DNA of 64,000 nucleotides from Gammaproteobacteria bacterium. Lineage in GTDB: Bacteria > Pseudomonadota > Gammaproteobacteria > Granulosicoccales > Granulosicoccaceae. Below the pieces are notes generated by a model. That model did no database searches and was not told the origin of the DNA. It saw nothing but the letters and a program-made list of their open reading frames with translations. The stretch lies in assembly GCA_002746645.1 (NCBI GenBank), contig PDPU01000026.1, positions 37,542 through 101,541 on the forward strand, given 5' to 3'. Positions 46,862 to 56,018 of the stretch are shown piece after piece. Made by a program: the position numbers and the translations under genes. The first letter of the stretch is position 1. The number at the start of each line of letters is the position of its first letter.

Positions 46862-47563
46862 ATGACTGAGGGCCTTGTGAACTACGGGAAGGCGGCGTCG
46901 ACCAGCGATGCCGTGCAGAGCCGCCGATCCCTGCGCGCCTTTCTGCCCGAGGACGTGCCCGACGAGACGCTGCGGTACATTCTCGACACGGCTCAGCGAG
47001 CCCCGAGTGGCACCAACATGCAGCCGTGGCACACGCTGGTCGTACGGGGAGCAACCCGCGAGAAACTGTGTGACGCTGCCTGCGCGGCCTTCGACGACCC
47101 TGCCGTGAAGCCCGAATGCACCGAGCCCTACTACCCGGAGACGTGGTTCTCGCCCTATGTCGAGCGACGCCGCAAGGTCGGTTGGGACCTCTACGGACTG
47201 CTCGGTATCGGCAAGGGCGACAAGGACAGGATGCATGCACAGCATCGGCGCAACTATCGTTTCTTCGACGCACCGGTGGGGCTGATCTTCACCATTCACC
47301 GCGACCTCGCCACGGGCAGTTGGCTCGACTACGGCATGTACCTCCAGAACATCATGTTGCTGGCCAGAGAGGCGGGACTGCACACCTGTCCCCAGGCGGC
47401 ATGGGCGGATTATCATGCGGTCATCCGCGAGGTATTGCCCGTCGACGACGATCACCACGTGGTCTGCGGCATGTCGCTTGGTTACGCCGATCCGGACGCG
47501 GTGGAAAACTCGCTCCTCACCGAACGGGCACCGATCGAGGAAACGGTACGTTTCTTCGATTGA
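46862..47563 (+). CDS. Nitroreductase family flavoprotein
   Basis: A 233-aa FMN-dependent NADH/NADPH oxidoreductase: QSRRSLRAFLPEDVPDETL (FMN-phosphate-binding RRSxRxF), AQRAPSGTNMQPWHTLVV, WLDYGMYLQNIMLLAREAGL and the closing GMSLGYADPD. Homologues reduce nitroaromatics, quinones or other electrophiles; the natural substrate is unknown. No motif distinguishes BluB or NfsA function. Confidence 0.91.
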   Translation: MTEGLVNYGKAASTSDAVQSRRSLRAFLPEDVPDETLRYILDTAQRAPSGTNMQPWHTLVVRGATREKLCDAACAAFDDPAVKPECTEPYYPETWFSPYVERRRKVGWDLYGLLGIGKGDKDRMHAQHRRNYRFFDAPVGLIFTIHRDLATGSWLDYGMYLQNIMLLAREAGLHTCPQAAWADYHAVIREVLPVDDDHHVVCGMSLGYADPDAVENSLLTERAPIEETVRFFD

Positions 47564-47671
47564 GTGTGTGCGACAGGGTACCGGCCGCAACGAGCCTTGC
47601 CGAAGCAATCTGCGCTTGCCGTTTGACGGCGCGCGCCTTCGAGACTCGGGATGAACCCCGTGCAGCCGGGT

Positions 47672-48985
47672 TCAGACCACGACGTCCTGGCGGCGCATGT
47701 TGTCTTCACCGAACACACGCCGGTAGCGTTCGACTTCCTCCGTTGGCCCCGTGGCCTTGTCGGGGTTGTCGGAGAGTTTCACCGTAGGTTTGCCGTCGGC
47801 GCGAGTGACCTTGCAGACCAGTGAGATCGCTGCGAGTTGCGGGTTCGGTGATGTTGCGCAGTCGTGGAAATCGTTGGTGAGGTGAGTGCCCCAGCCGAAA
47901 CTCATGCGCACCCGGCCGTGAAAATGGTGGTGGACGGCTTCGATGGTTTCGACGGTGAGTCCGTCGGAGAAGATCAGGAGCTTCTCCTTTGGATCACGCC
48001 CACGCGCCTGCCACCAGCGGATGAGTTCCTCACCGCCCTCGATCGGGTCTTTCGAATCGATGCGAAAACCGCTCCAGTCGGCCACCCAGTCAGGCGCGTT
48101 CGCAAGAAAGCGTGTGGTGCCGTAGGTGTCGGGCAGGACGATCAGCAGGTTGTCATCGTAGGTGCGGCTCCAGTCCTTCAGGACCTCATAGGGTGAGTAA
48201 AGCAGGGCGTCGTCGTCGGTGGCGAGTGCGGCTTCCACCATCGGCAGTTCATGGGCGTTGGTGCCGATGGCCTCTAGATTGAGGTTCATGGCCATGGCGA
48301 CATTGCTGGTGCCGACGAATTTCTCGTCAAGTCCTTCCTGGAGTGCCGAGATGCACCAGTTCTGCCAGAGGTAGCTGTGGCGGCGACGGGTGCCGAAATC
48401 GGCGATGCTGAGGTCGGGCAGGGCGTCGAGCCTGAGAACCTTCTCCCAGAGTTTTGCCTTGGCTCTTGCGTAGAGCACGTCGAGTTCGAAACGCCCGAGC
48501 CCGCGAAGCGCATTGCGTGAGCGGAGTTCGCTGATGATCGCGAGTGCCGGAATTTCCCAGAGCGTGACTTCCGCCCAACTGCCGTTGATATCGAGGCGGA
48601 ACTGTCCGTCGACCACGTCGAGTTCGTAGGCCGGCAACTGGTAGTCGCGGAACCAGTCGAGGAACTCGCTCGTGAAGAGTCGCTCGCGGCCGTAGAAGGT
48701 ATTGCCCGCGAGCCAGATCAGTTCCTTCTTGCCAAGCTTCAGTTCGCGTGTGAAATCCAGCTGTGCGCGCAACTCGTCGATGTCGATCTCCTCGGCAAGC
48801 TTCACCGAGGTGGTGCGGTTGATCAGCGAGAAGGTTACCGGTACATCGGCGTGCTGTTTCCAGATCGTCTGCAGCATGAGCAGCTTGTACACGTCGGTAT
48901 CAAGCAGGCTGCGCACGATCGGGTCGAGCTTGAAGCTGTGGTTGTAGACCCGGCTGGCAATGTCGGGTACCGATACGGTGTTCAT
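47672..48985 (-). CDS. pncB: Nicotinate phosphoribosyltransferase
   Basis: A 437-aa type II phosphoribosyltransferase from the ATG at 48983-48985. It makes nicotinate mononucleotide from nicotinic acid and PRPP in NAD salvage. Conserved segments: [67 protein letters not shown] (catalytic His region) and [15 protein letters not shown] [17 protein letters not shown]. It lies 26 bp after the ferredoxin gene on the same strand. Confidence 0.96.
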   Translation of the reverse strand: MNTVSVPDIASRVYNHSFKLDPIVRSLLDTDVYKLLMLQTIWKQHADVPVTFSLINRTTSVKLAEEIDIDELRAQLDFTRELKLGKKELIWLAGNTFYGRERLFTSEFLDWFRDYQLPAYELDVVDGQFRLDINGSWAEVTLWEIPALAIISELRSRNALRGLGRFELDVLYARAKAKLWEKVLRLDALPDLSIADFGTRRRHSYLWQNWCISALQEGLDEKFVGTSNVAMAMNLNLEAIGTNAHELPMVEAALATDDDALLYSPYEVLKDWSRTYDDNLLIVLPDTYGTTRFLANAPDWVADWSGFRIDSKDPIEGGEELIRWWQARGRDPKEKLLIFSDGLTVETIEAVHHHFHGRVRMSFGWGTHLTNDFHDCATSPNPQLAAISLVCKVTRADGKPTVKLSDNPDKATGPTEEVERYRRVFGEDNMRRQDVVV

Positions 48986-49011
48986 GGGATCCTGACCGTG
49001 TTCATCCGACC

Positions 49012-49341
49012 TTACTGTTCGTCGGGCAATTCGATGGTGATGCCGTCGTGCTCGGCGCCAAGCATCAGTTGGCAGCTCAGCCGCGAGTGCTCGCGACGCT
49101 CGGCAATGACTCCTTCGAGCATGTCGAGTTCCATGTCTTCGGGCTCGGGAAAGAGCGCTGCCGCTTCGCTGTCGAGGTAGACGTGGCAGGTGGCGCAGAT
49201 CAGGCTGCCGCCGCATTCGGCGCCGATTTCGTCGATGTCGTTGTGGATGGCGACATCCATGACGCTGTCGCCGATGCTGGCGCTGACGGTGCGCACGTTG
49301 CCATCGGCAGTCCTGTAGTTGAGGGTGATTTCCTCGGCCAT
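49012..49341 (-). CDS. Adrenodoxin-type [2Fe-2S] ferredoxin
   Basis: A 109-aa protein, [20 protein letters not shown], with cluster ligands C43-x5-C49-x2-C52 ([14 protein letters not shown]) and C90 (RLSCQLML), the adrenodoxin/putidaredoxin pattern. It would transfer single electrons to a cytochrome P450, Rieske oxygenase or biosynthetic enzyme. No such partner is adjacent, and it is not in an isc operon. Confidence 0.93.
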   Translation of the reverse strand: MAEEITLNYRTADGNVRTVSASIGDSVMDVAIHNDIDEIGAECGGSLICATCHVYLDSEAAALFPEPEDMELDMLEGVIAERREHSRLSCQLMLGAEHDGITIELPDEQ

Positions 49342-49532
49342 GTGCGGTGCTCTTCGAGAAACGGGTTGACGATCCGGGCAGCCTGGGCTTCGGGCGGAAG
49401 CCACGACATGAGATGCATGGTAGCCAAAGTCCGCCATTCGCGTCACGGACGAACAGACTGCTATGCTGACGGACTCACAGCTTCGCGACGGCAACGGACT
49501 CATACTGGTCTGCAGTTGCGAGGAAGGGATGC

Positions 49533-51332
49533 ATGTCGCACATCGAAACCGAACTGCACCAGAGTGTGCTCGAAGAACAGGTCCGGCTCATCTACCGCCA
49601 GGGACCGGTACTGATTCTCGGTGCGCTGCTCTGCGGCGCTGTCGTGGTCTTCTTCCAGTATCGCCATACGGGGGATACGCTGGCGCTGTGGTGGCTCGCG
49701 GCCTTCGCTCTGGTCACGGTTCTGCGCCTCTGGCGGCTCGCGGTCTATTTTCGTTACGGCGAAACGCACGGTTCGGCGCAGTGGTGGGGGCGGGTCTTCT
49801 GGGCGGGAACGTTCGTCGGTGGATTGATCTGGAGTTCCTGGCCGCTGCTCTTCTACGATCAGATGAGCCGCGAGGCACTCATGATGGTGTCGACGATCGT
49901 GGCTGGTCTGATTGCCATCAGCGCTTCTTCGGGCGCAATCTACTTTCCTGCCTTTCAGAGTTTTTCCGTCCCCATGGCGCTGTCCTTTGCGAGCGCTCAC
50001 ATCGTGTCGGGTCAGGAATCCATGGTGCTGATCGGTCTGCTGATGTTGTGTTTTCTTGCCGTGAGCTACTATTTTGCACTGCGCGGACAACAGCAGTTTC
50101 GTGAACTGATCCGGGCACGCTTCGACAACAGCGAGTTGATGCGCAAGCTCGAGTCGGAGAAGCTCGTGGCCGAGCGCGCGGTGATCGCCAAGAATCGCTT
50201 TCTCGCGTCGGCCAGTCATGATCTGCGCCAGCCGCTGCATGCGCTCCGGCTGTTCATCGGCACGCTGCGGAATCGTGAGCGCGATCCGGGGCAACTGCAG
50301 ATCATCGACGACATGGAGAAGTCGGCCGATGCACTGACGTCACTTTTCAACAGCCTGCTCGACATGTCGCGCCTCGATGCCGAAACCATCGAGTTCAGCC
50401 CCGAGCACCTCTGCGTCGGCGAGATCTTCGATCGGTTGCGCGCGCAGTTCGGTGCCCAGGCCAAGGACAAGGGGCTTGCACTCGGTTTCGAGGACAACGA
50501 CCTGGTCTGCTATTCCGACCCGGTGCTGCTCGAACGGGTGCTCAGGAATCTCGTGGTCAATGCGCTTCAGTACACCGAAAAGGGCGAAGTCCGTGTCAGC
50601 TGCGAGGCGGGTGAAGGCGAGATGCTCCTGATGAGCGTCACCGACACCGGCATCGGCATTCCGGAAGAATTCCGGGATGAAGTCTTCAACGAATTCGTGC
50701 AACTCGGCAACGAAGAGCGCGATCGCGACAAGGGGCTCGGGCTCGGGCTTTCCATCGTCTCGAAACTCTGCGGACTCATGGGCGTCGAACTCGTCATGAA
50801 TTCGGACGTGAACACGGGCACCACCTTTCGCATGCTGCTGCCTCGCGGCGAATCCGCACTGACTCGCACGGCGCAGGCCAGCGCGCGCCCGCTGTCGGTG
50901 TCGGGCTTCCGCGTCATGGTCATCGACGACGAAGCGCAGGTGCGCCAGAGCATGCGCTATCTCCTCGAGGAATGGGGCTGTGACGTGCAACTCGCGGAAT
51001 CGGCGCGTGATGCGCTCAAGATCGTGGCGCTCAGCAACAGCTGGCCGAGCCTGATCATTTCCGACTACCGCCTTCGCGGCAAGCAGCGAGGTATCGATGC
51101 GGTGTTCGCGATTCGTGAAGCGGCCGACACGCCGATTCCTGCCGTCATCATTACCGGCGATACCAGTCCGGAGCGTCTTCGGGAGGTCAAGCGTTCGGGG
51201 CTCGAACTGCTGCACAAGCCGATCGATGTTGCCGCACTCCGTGCGCTTCTCGTGAATCATCGTGCGGAGCCGCACGGACAGCGAAAGGCACGGGCCGACA
51301 CACGGGAGACGTTGGCGGCCGAGGCCGGATGA
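49533..51332 (+). CDS. Hybrid sensor histidine kinase/response regulator
   Basis: A 599-aa membrane kinase. The N-terminal about 190 residues hold six predicted TM segments and little periplasmic loop, so the signal may be sensed in or near the membrane. A coiled-coil linker leads to the HisKA box FLASASHDLRQPLHAL (phosphoryl His). The HATPase has the N-box VLRNLVVNALQYT, DTGIGIP and GLGLGLSI. A C-terminal receiver domain (VMVIDDEAQVRQSM, phospho-Asp in IISDYRL, ITGD, KP) follows. The DLRQPLHAL H-box is typical of hybrid kinases lacking a separate output domain. It overlaps the next gene, so co-transcription is likely. Confidence 0.93.
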   Translation: MSHIETELHQSVLEEQVRLIYRQGPVLILGALLCGAVVVFFQYRHTGDTLALWWLAAFALVTVLRLWRLAVYFRYGETHGSAQWWGRVFWAGTFVGGLIWSSWPLLFYDQMSREALMMVSTIVAGLIAISASSGAIYFPAFQSFSVPMALSFASAHIVSGQESMVLIGLLMLCFLAVSYYFALRGQQQFRELIRARFDNSELMRKLESEKLVAERAVIAKNRFLASASHDLRQPLHALRLFIGTLRNRERDPGQLQIIDDMEKSADALTSLFNSLLDMSRLDAETIEFSPEHLCVGEIFDRLRAQFGAQAKDKGLALGFEDNDLVCYSDPVLLERVLRNLVVNALQYTEKGEVRVSCEAGEGEMLLMSVTDTGIGIPEEFRDEVFNEFVQLGNEERDRDKGLGLGLSIVSKLCGLMGVELVMNSDVNTGTTFRMLLPRGESALTRTAQASARPLSVSGFRVMVIDDEAQVRQSMRYLLEEWGCDVQLAESARDALKIVALSNSWPSLIISDYRLRGKQRGIDAVFAIREAADTPIPAVIITGDTSPERLREVKRSGLELLHKPIDVAALRALLVNHRAEPHGQRKARADTRETLAAEAG

Positions 51333-52039
51333 TGGCGCTCGACTATGAACTCGTGGTGTCGAAACGCGCGAAGCGGGCCACGCTCAAGGTGCAGCGCGGG
51401 CGTGGCCTCGTCGTCACCATCCCCGCACGGTTTCCGCGTCGTGAGGTGCCTGCCGTGGTCGAGGAGCATCGCGGCTGGATCGAGGCACAGCTCGCGAAGC
51501 TCGATGCCGAGACGCCGGCTCACCTCAAGGCATGGCCACCGACGCATCTCGACCTGCTCGCACTCGAGCGTCGTGTCGAGATCGAGGCCAGTGAGACCGG
51601 CGAGACTGCCACCGTTAGTGCCGGGTGGCGGGGAACGGCGTACATGCAGCTTGCGGGTGCGCTGTCGGACAGGGCGCTCGTTGCCCGGGCCGTCGCCAGA
51701 CTTCTGCGCGACGAAGCACGCCCCTGGCTCGCGGCGCGTCTGGCCACGCGGGCTGCCGAATCTGGCTTTGCGTACCGGCGTCTGCAGATCCGCGGGCAAC
51801 GCAGCCGCTGGGGCAGTTGCTCGACGAAGGGCACCATCAGTCTCAACTACAAGCTTCTCTTTCTGCCTCCCGAACTCGTCGACTACGTGATTCGTCACGA
51901 ACTGGTGCACACGCGTGAGATGAACCATGCGCGCAGCTTCTGGATGCTGCTCGAAGCCGTGCAACCCGATGCACGCCGGCTCGATGACCGGCTGCGCGAA
52001 GCGGGTGCTCTCGTGCCACCGTGGCTCGAACTTGCCTGA
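51329..52039 (+). CDS. YgjP-like (M48/SprT-type) metallopeptidase family protein
   Basis: A 236-aa protein with the DUF45/YgjP pattern: RSRWGSCSTKGTISLNYKLL followed by VIRHELVHTREMNHARSFW. The HExxH zinc motif (HELVH) and downstream N-H ligand are intact. The N-terminal half has the family beta-rich lead (VSKRAKRATLKVQRGRGLVV). E. coli YgjP (UpP) has been reported to have UTP pyrophosphatase activity, so peptidase activity should not be assumed. The ATG overlaps the kinase stop (ATGATG). Confidence 0.87.
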   Translation: MMALDYELVVSKRAKRATLKVQRGRGLVVTIPARFPRREVPAVVEEHRGWIEAQLAKLDAETPAHLKAWPPTHLDLLALERRVEIEASETGETATVSAGWRGTAYMQLAGALSDRALVARAVARLLRDEARPWLAARLATRAAESGFAYRRLQIRGQRSRWGSCSTKGTISLNYKLLFLPPELVDYVIRHELVHTREMNHARSFWMLLEAVQPDARRLDDRLREAGALVPPWLELA

Positions 52040-52148
52040 TGGCATGTCTTTCCAGATCGATACGCTCTGCTATTCTCCGGTAAGCCAAATCAATCAACGC
52101 CCCCCGTGCCGCACCGGCCAGGGTTGGTTCGAGCAGTCACAGCGATCC

Positions 52149-52922
52149 GTGAACACGGCGACTTCAGATAACCCCAACGTGCAGAAGAATCCCAAGGTCG
52201 ACCTCTGGCAGATCGCACCGCTGTTGCTGGCAGCGGCGCTGTTGACGATCGGTCTCGCGATGTTCCTCAGTGGTACGCGTGATCTCGTCGAACTGGTCAG
52301 ACCCCTGATCGTGGTGTTCGGCGGCACGGTCGCGGCGCTGCTGCTGACCTTTCCTCCCGCACAGCTCGCCAACTCGCTGCAGCTTGCTCTCGATCGCGGT
52401 ATTCGTGGCGGTGTGAACCCGGCTGACATGCTCGGCGCGATGCTCAAGGTCTGCGAGGTCAGTCGCCGCGACGGTCTTCTCGGAGTAGCAGAACTTCGCT
52501 CCGGCAATGCGTCGGTGGAAGACGTCTGCGCACTGATCGGCGATGCTGCCGAGAAGGAAACCATCGACAAGGCATTCACCATGCACATCGAGGCAGCGAT
52601 ACGGCGGCAGAAGATATCGCATGACGTGTTTCTCTTTGCGGCTCTCTATGCTGCGGCCACCGGGCTTCTCGGTTCGCTGATCCATCTCGTGGGTTCCGTG
52701 GCAGGTGATGCCGTCGGTGGCGAAGGGTTCCTGCCGCTGATCTGCGGATTGTGCCTGGCGCTGCTGCTGACGATGCTGATCGGGCGCATGCGGGCTGCAC
52801 ATCATCGCGAATTGCTTGCCGCCGAGATTGCCTACCGCGGCGCCGCACTGATTCTCGAAGACAACAACGTGCATCGACTCCGTGGCCGTCTTGCCGCGGT
52901 GCTCGACAGCGCCAGCGACTGA
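52149..52922 (+). CDS. MotA-like (stator family) membrane protein
   Basis: A 257-aa protein from GTG 52149. Two TM helices near the N-terminus carry the MotA hallmark LIVVFGGTVAALLLTFPPAQ, then a cytoplasmic part with EVSRRDGLLGVAELRSGNAS (MotA: RREGLLALE) and a last pair of TM helices AATGLLGSLIHLVGSVAG and LICGLCLALLLTMLIGRM. The second pair lacks the usual PAFGMIGTxxGL and pore Thr/Ser pattern, and no motB is adjacent. It may be a divergent or non-flagellar MotA/TolQ relative. It lies 9 bp upstream of the PilZ-like gene. Confidence 0.7.
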   Translation: MNTATSDNPNVQKNPKVDLWQIAPLLLAAALLTIGLAMFLSGTRDLVELVRPLIVVFGGTVAALLLTFPPAQLANSLQLALDRGIRGGVNPADMLGAMLKVCEVSRRDGLLGVAELRSGNASVEDVCALIGDAAEKETIDKAFTMHIEAAIRRQKISHDVFLFAALYAAATGLLGSLIHLVGSVAGDAVGGEGFLPLICGLCLALLLTMLIGRMRAAHHRELLAAEIAYRGAALILEDNNVHRLRGRLAAVLDSASD

Positions 52923-52931
52923 GCCAACCCG

Positions 52932-53309
52932 ATGAGTACCATTTCGTTGTCCGGCAAACCCTCGGGCCACAAGGCCTACCGCGTGGTGCCCGACCCGGAC
53001 GACCCGATCATCCTGCAGATCGACGGCAAGCTGTGCCAGGTCATGGAAATCAGCGCCACGGGGTTCAACACCCCTGATGATGTCGTGACGCGCGGGCGGC
53101 GATATCCCTTCAGCATGGATCTGCCGACGTCGATGACGCCCATCAATGGCTATGTGGACGTGCTCGACGAAGGCGTGAACAGCAAGGGGCTCGGTTACCG
53201 TTTCGTGGATCTTGCCACCGAGGAACTCGATGCGCTGCACCACTATGTGCTGGTGCGGCAGAAGCAGGCGATACGTGCGCTCAGGGCGGCGCGCGACGGG
53301 CTGGCCTGA
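52932..53309 (+). CDS. PilZ-domain-like protein
   Basis: A 125-aa single-domain protein. A beta-barrel pattern is visible (AYRVVPDPDDPIILQIDG, CQVMEISATGFNTPDDVV, GLGYRFVDLATEELDALHHYV). It includes the second c-di-GMP motif [D/N]-x-S-x-x-G in degenerate form EISATG, but the first motif RxxxR is not evident. It may therefore be a PilZ variant that does not bind c-di-GMP. It ends with the helical RQKQAIRALRAAR. Located between the MotA-like gene and zapE with 2-9 bp gaps. Confidence 0.72.
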   Translation: MSTISLSGKPSGHKAYRVVPDPDDPIILQIDGKLCQVMEISATGFNTPDDVVTRGRRYPFSMDLPTSMTPINGYVDVLDEGVNSKGLGYRFVDLATEELDALHHYVLVRQKQAIRALRAARDGLA

Positions 53310-53311
53310 GC

Positions 53312-54460
53312 GTGAACTCGCCGCTCGAAGTCTACGACGCCGAGGTCGCCGCTGGTCGACTCGACCCGGATGAGGAGCAGCGCGCGGTCATGACGGAGCT
53401 CGATCGCATCTCGCGCAATCTCCAGCGTGAATCGGCCTGGAAACCGCCGTCGAAATCACTGTTTGCGCGCTGGCGGAAAACGACCGACGAGAGCATGCAG
53501 GGCGTTACCGGACTCTATCTCTGGGGTGGTGTCGGGCGCGGCAAGACGCACCTCTGCGATCTCTTCTTCGAGAACGCCGGTGTCGCCAACAAGCGCCGAT
53601 TGCACTTTCATCACTTCATGCAGCAGATTCATGCGGGATTGCGCGAACGCCAGCAGATGGAAAACCCGCTCGAGTCGATCGCCAGAGCCTGGGCAGATGA
53701 AGCGCGTCTGCTGCTGCTCGACGAGATTCACGTCAACGACATCACCGATGCAATGCTGCTTGGCGGGCTCCTGACCGCACTGTTCCGGCGCGGGGTGACG
53801 CTCGTGACGACCTCGAACCGCAAGCCCTCCGACCTCTACAAGGAGGGTCTTCAGCGCGCACGCTTTCTGCCGGCCATCGCACAGATCGAGGCGCACACGA
53901 AAGTCATCGAGATGCTGGGCGAGACCGATTATCGCCTGCGTCTTCTCGAAGTGGAACCCATTCATCTGGTGAGTGACCCCGCCTGCGACGGTGGGCTCGG
54001 CGTCGATGCCTGCCGTGCGGCCATGCACGAGCACTTCCTGCGCCTCTCGGCAGGGAACGAGCCCGAGCCGGGCAACATCGAGGTGAACGGTCGCGTCATC
54101 GACATACTCGGGCGGGCCGGAGATTTCGTCTGGTTCGATTTTCAGAGCCTCTGTGCCACGGCTCGGTCCACCGATGACTACATCGAAATCGCGCGGCGCT
54201 TCCACACCGTGATGCTCAGCGACATTCCGGTCATGAACGAGAACCGCAACGACGAGGCACGACGTTTCGTGAACATGATCGACGAGTTCTACGAGCGCAA
54301 CGTGTGTTTTCTGATGTCGTCCGAGGCGCCGGCAGACGAACTCTATCGGGGGCAGCGCATGGCCTTCGAGTTCGAACGCGCAGCGAGCCGCCTGTTCGAG
54401 ATGCGCACTCACGAGTACCTTGCCGGGCATCGCCGGCGTCACGGGGATGATCCTGCCTGA
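53312..54460 (+). CDS. zapE: Cell division ATPase ZapE (AFG1 family)
   Basis: A 382-aa AAA+-like ATPase with GTG start: LYLWGGVGRGKTHLCDLFF (Walker A), HFHHFMQQIH, LLLLDEIHVNDITDAM (Walker B), LVTTSNRKPSDLYKEGLQR and the late motif FDFQSLC. ZapE associates with FtsZ and affects Z-ring stability during division under stress in E. coli. It is last in the plus-strand run starting with the kinase, and the HTTM gene faces it convergently. Confidence 0.94.
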   Translation: MNSPLEVYDAEVAAGRLDPDEEQRAVMTELDRISRNLQRESAWKPPSKSLFARWRKTTDESMQGVTGLYLWGGVGRGKTHLCDLFFENAGVANKRRLHFHHFMQQIHAGLRERQQMENPLESIARAWADEARLLLLDEIHVNDITDAMLLGGLLTALFRRGVTLVTTSNRKPSDLYKEGLQRARFLPAIAQIEAHTKVIEMLGETDYRLRLLEVEPIHLVSDPACDGGLGVDACRAAMHEHFLRLSAGNEPEPGNIEVNGRVIDILGRAGDFVWFDFQSLCATARSTDDYIEIARRFHTVMLSDIPVMNENRNDEARRFVNMIDEFYERNVCFLMSSEAPADELYRGQRMAFEFERAASRLFEMRTHEYLAGHRRRHGDDPA

Positions 54461-54481
54461 GTACCAGCTCGGCCGCGGCGC

Positions 54482-55969
54482 TCATGGGCCGAAGATGGGT
54501 TCGTGACGCGGCAGCGTGTTCGGCAGTACCCATTCGCTCGCGGGGTGGCGACGATCGATGGCGCTGAGATCGACCGTCGGATCGATCAGTGTTGCGTAGT
54601 CACGCGCGTTGAGCGAGCAGCGGGTCTCCACACGCACCACCGAGTCGAGAGGCTCGGCGCCCTCGGGCAGTTCGAAGCGTGCGTAGTCCTGCTCGAGCTT
54701 CTGTGCAAACTGCCAGATCAGGTCGGGGATGCAGGCCATCTTCCTGGCCTGGCGGGCGGTGAGCTGATCACGCGGGTCGACGCGAAAGGTGCGGCCGTCT
54801 GCGCGTTCGACGATGAAAACCGCACTGCCGCGTTTGGAGCGCAGCTTCATGCGCCAGGCATAGCGGTGACCGTCCTCGTTCCAGGCCACGTTCCCGGGAG
54901 CCCAGGTGTGTCGCAGTGGCAACACGATCTGCCAGGCGAGCCAGCCGAACACGAACACCGTGATGGCTGTCTTCTGCCACGTGCCGAACCCGGCGCCGCG
55001 CCTGAGGGTTGCTGCCGAACCTGTCGTTGACAGGCCGGCAGCGGTACCGTCAGCAGCGCCAGCGGACGCCGGGCGGGGTGTCGGCGCCGCGGCCAGATGC
55101 TGCCAGCGCATGAGCCAGCCATGACGGTTGGCCCAGGCGATGAACTGGCGTGGCCAGTCGGGATCGAACAGCAGCAGGCTCGCGTAGAGTGTCATCCACG
55201 GAAAGATGCCGATGTTGAACACGAAGGCATTGGTGGTGTGGAAGATGGCGTAGAGACAGAGCACGGCAAGGCGTGAGCGGCGCCAGAGCAGGAGCGGAGC
55301 GCCGATCAGGTGCAGTGCGATGACCCCGTAGCTTGCGAGTGCGATACCCCAGTCCTGGGTCAGCCACTGGAATATCCAGTGTGCGTCGGCACTGCGGTAG
55401 TTCATCCAGAGCCGCATCGGCTCGAGATTCAGCCAGTCGCCGTTGATCTTCACGAGCCCCGCGTAGATCAGCACGATCTCGAGCTGTGCGCCGAGCCAGA
55501 AACGCCCCCAGTTGGGCACGGTGGGCGAGCGCAGTTCGGGTTTCCGCCACGCATCCAGCGACCAGTAACGATGCGCCGGCACGAAGCACATGATCACGCA
55601 GATGAGAATGACCAGATAGAAGTGATTGAGGTAACGCGTCTGGTCGAGCAGAAAGTTCCAGGTGAAACCAAAGGTGTAGAAGATCATCGCTGCCCGGTAG
55701 TGATAACCGACAGTGATGCAGAGCCCTGCGACGGTCATGAGCGCGAACAGGATCTCGAGGCCGAAACCCGGTGGCACGCCGACCCACTCGAAGTGGTGGT
55801 ACTTGAAGAGAAAGCTCGTGTCGCGGTAGTAGCAGTCGAGGCAGAGAAACAGGCCGTAGTTGATGGCCTCGAAGGTCATCAGTGCCCCGAAACCGATGCG
55901 CCAGGCAGCGAGCGAAGCGGCGTCGACTTCGCGAAAGAGGAGATGGTCGATGATACGGCGAAAGCTCAT
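54482..55969 (-). CDS. HTTM-domain (vitamin K-dependent gamma-carboxylase-like) membrane protein
   Basis: A 495-aa protein. An N-terminal HTTM domain with about seven or eight TM helices starts DAASLAAWRIGFGALMTFEA and contains TRYLNHFYLVILICVIMCFVPAHRYWSLD, then IVLIYAGLVKINGDWLNLEP (the Lys region conserved with human GGCX) and FHTTNAFVFNIGIFPW. A last TM helix and a C-terminal extracytoplasmic domain follow, with WRMKLRSKRGSAVFIVE and DLIWQFAQKLEQDYAR. Bacterial HTTM proteins are widespread; the reaction and substrate are unknown. A Gly/Ala-rich linker (about 300-325) separates the parts. Confidence 0.9.
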   Translation of the reverse strand: MSFRRIIDHLLFREVDAASLAAWRIGFGALMTFEAINYGLFLCLDCYYRDTSFLFKYHHFEWVGVPPGFGLEILFALMTVAGLCITVGYHYRAAMIFYTFGFTWNFLLDQTRYLNHFYLVILICVIMCFVPAHRYWSLDAWRKPELRSPTVPNWGRFWLGAQLEIVLIYAGLVKINGDWLNLEPMRLWMNYRSADAHWIFQWLTQDWGIALASYGVIALHLIGAPLLLWRRSRLAVLCLYAIFHTTNAFVFNIGIFPWMTLYASLLLFDPDWPRQFIAWANRHGWLMRWQHLAAAPTPRPASAGAADGTAAGLSTTGSAATLRRGAGFGTWQKTAITVFVFGWLAWQIVLPLRHTWAPGNVAWNEDGHRYAWRMKLRSKRGSAVFIVERADGRTFRVDPRDQLTARQARKMACIPDLIWQFAQKLEQDYARFELPEGAEPLDSVVRVETRCSLNARDYATLIDPTVDLSAIDRRHPASEWVLPNTLPRHEPIFGP

Positions 55970-56018
55970 GCTGCCGTTGTAGCAGAGTTTGGCGGCGAGG
56001 TGCCGTTTTTGTTGAACC

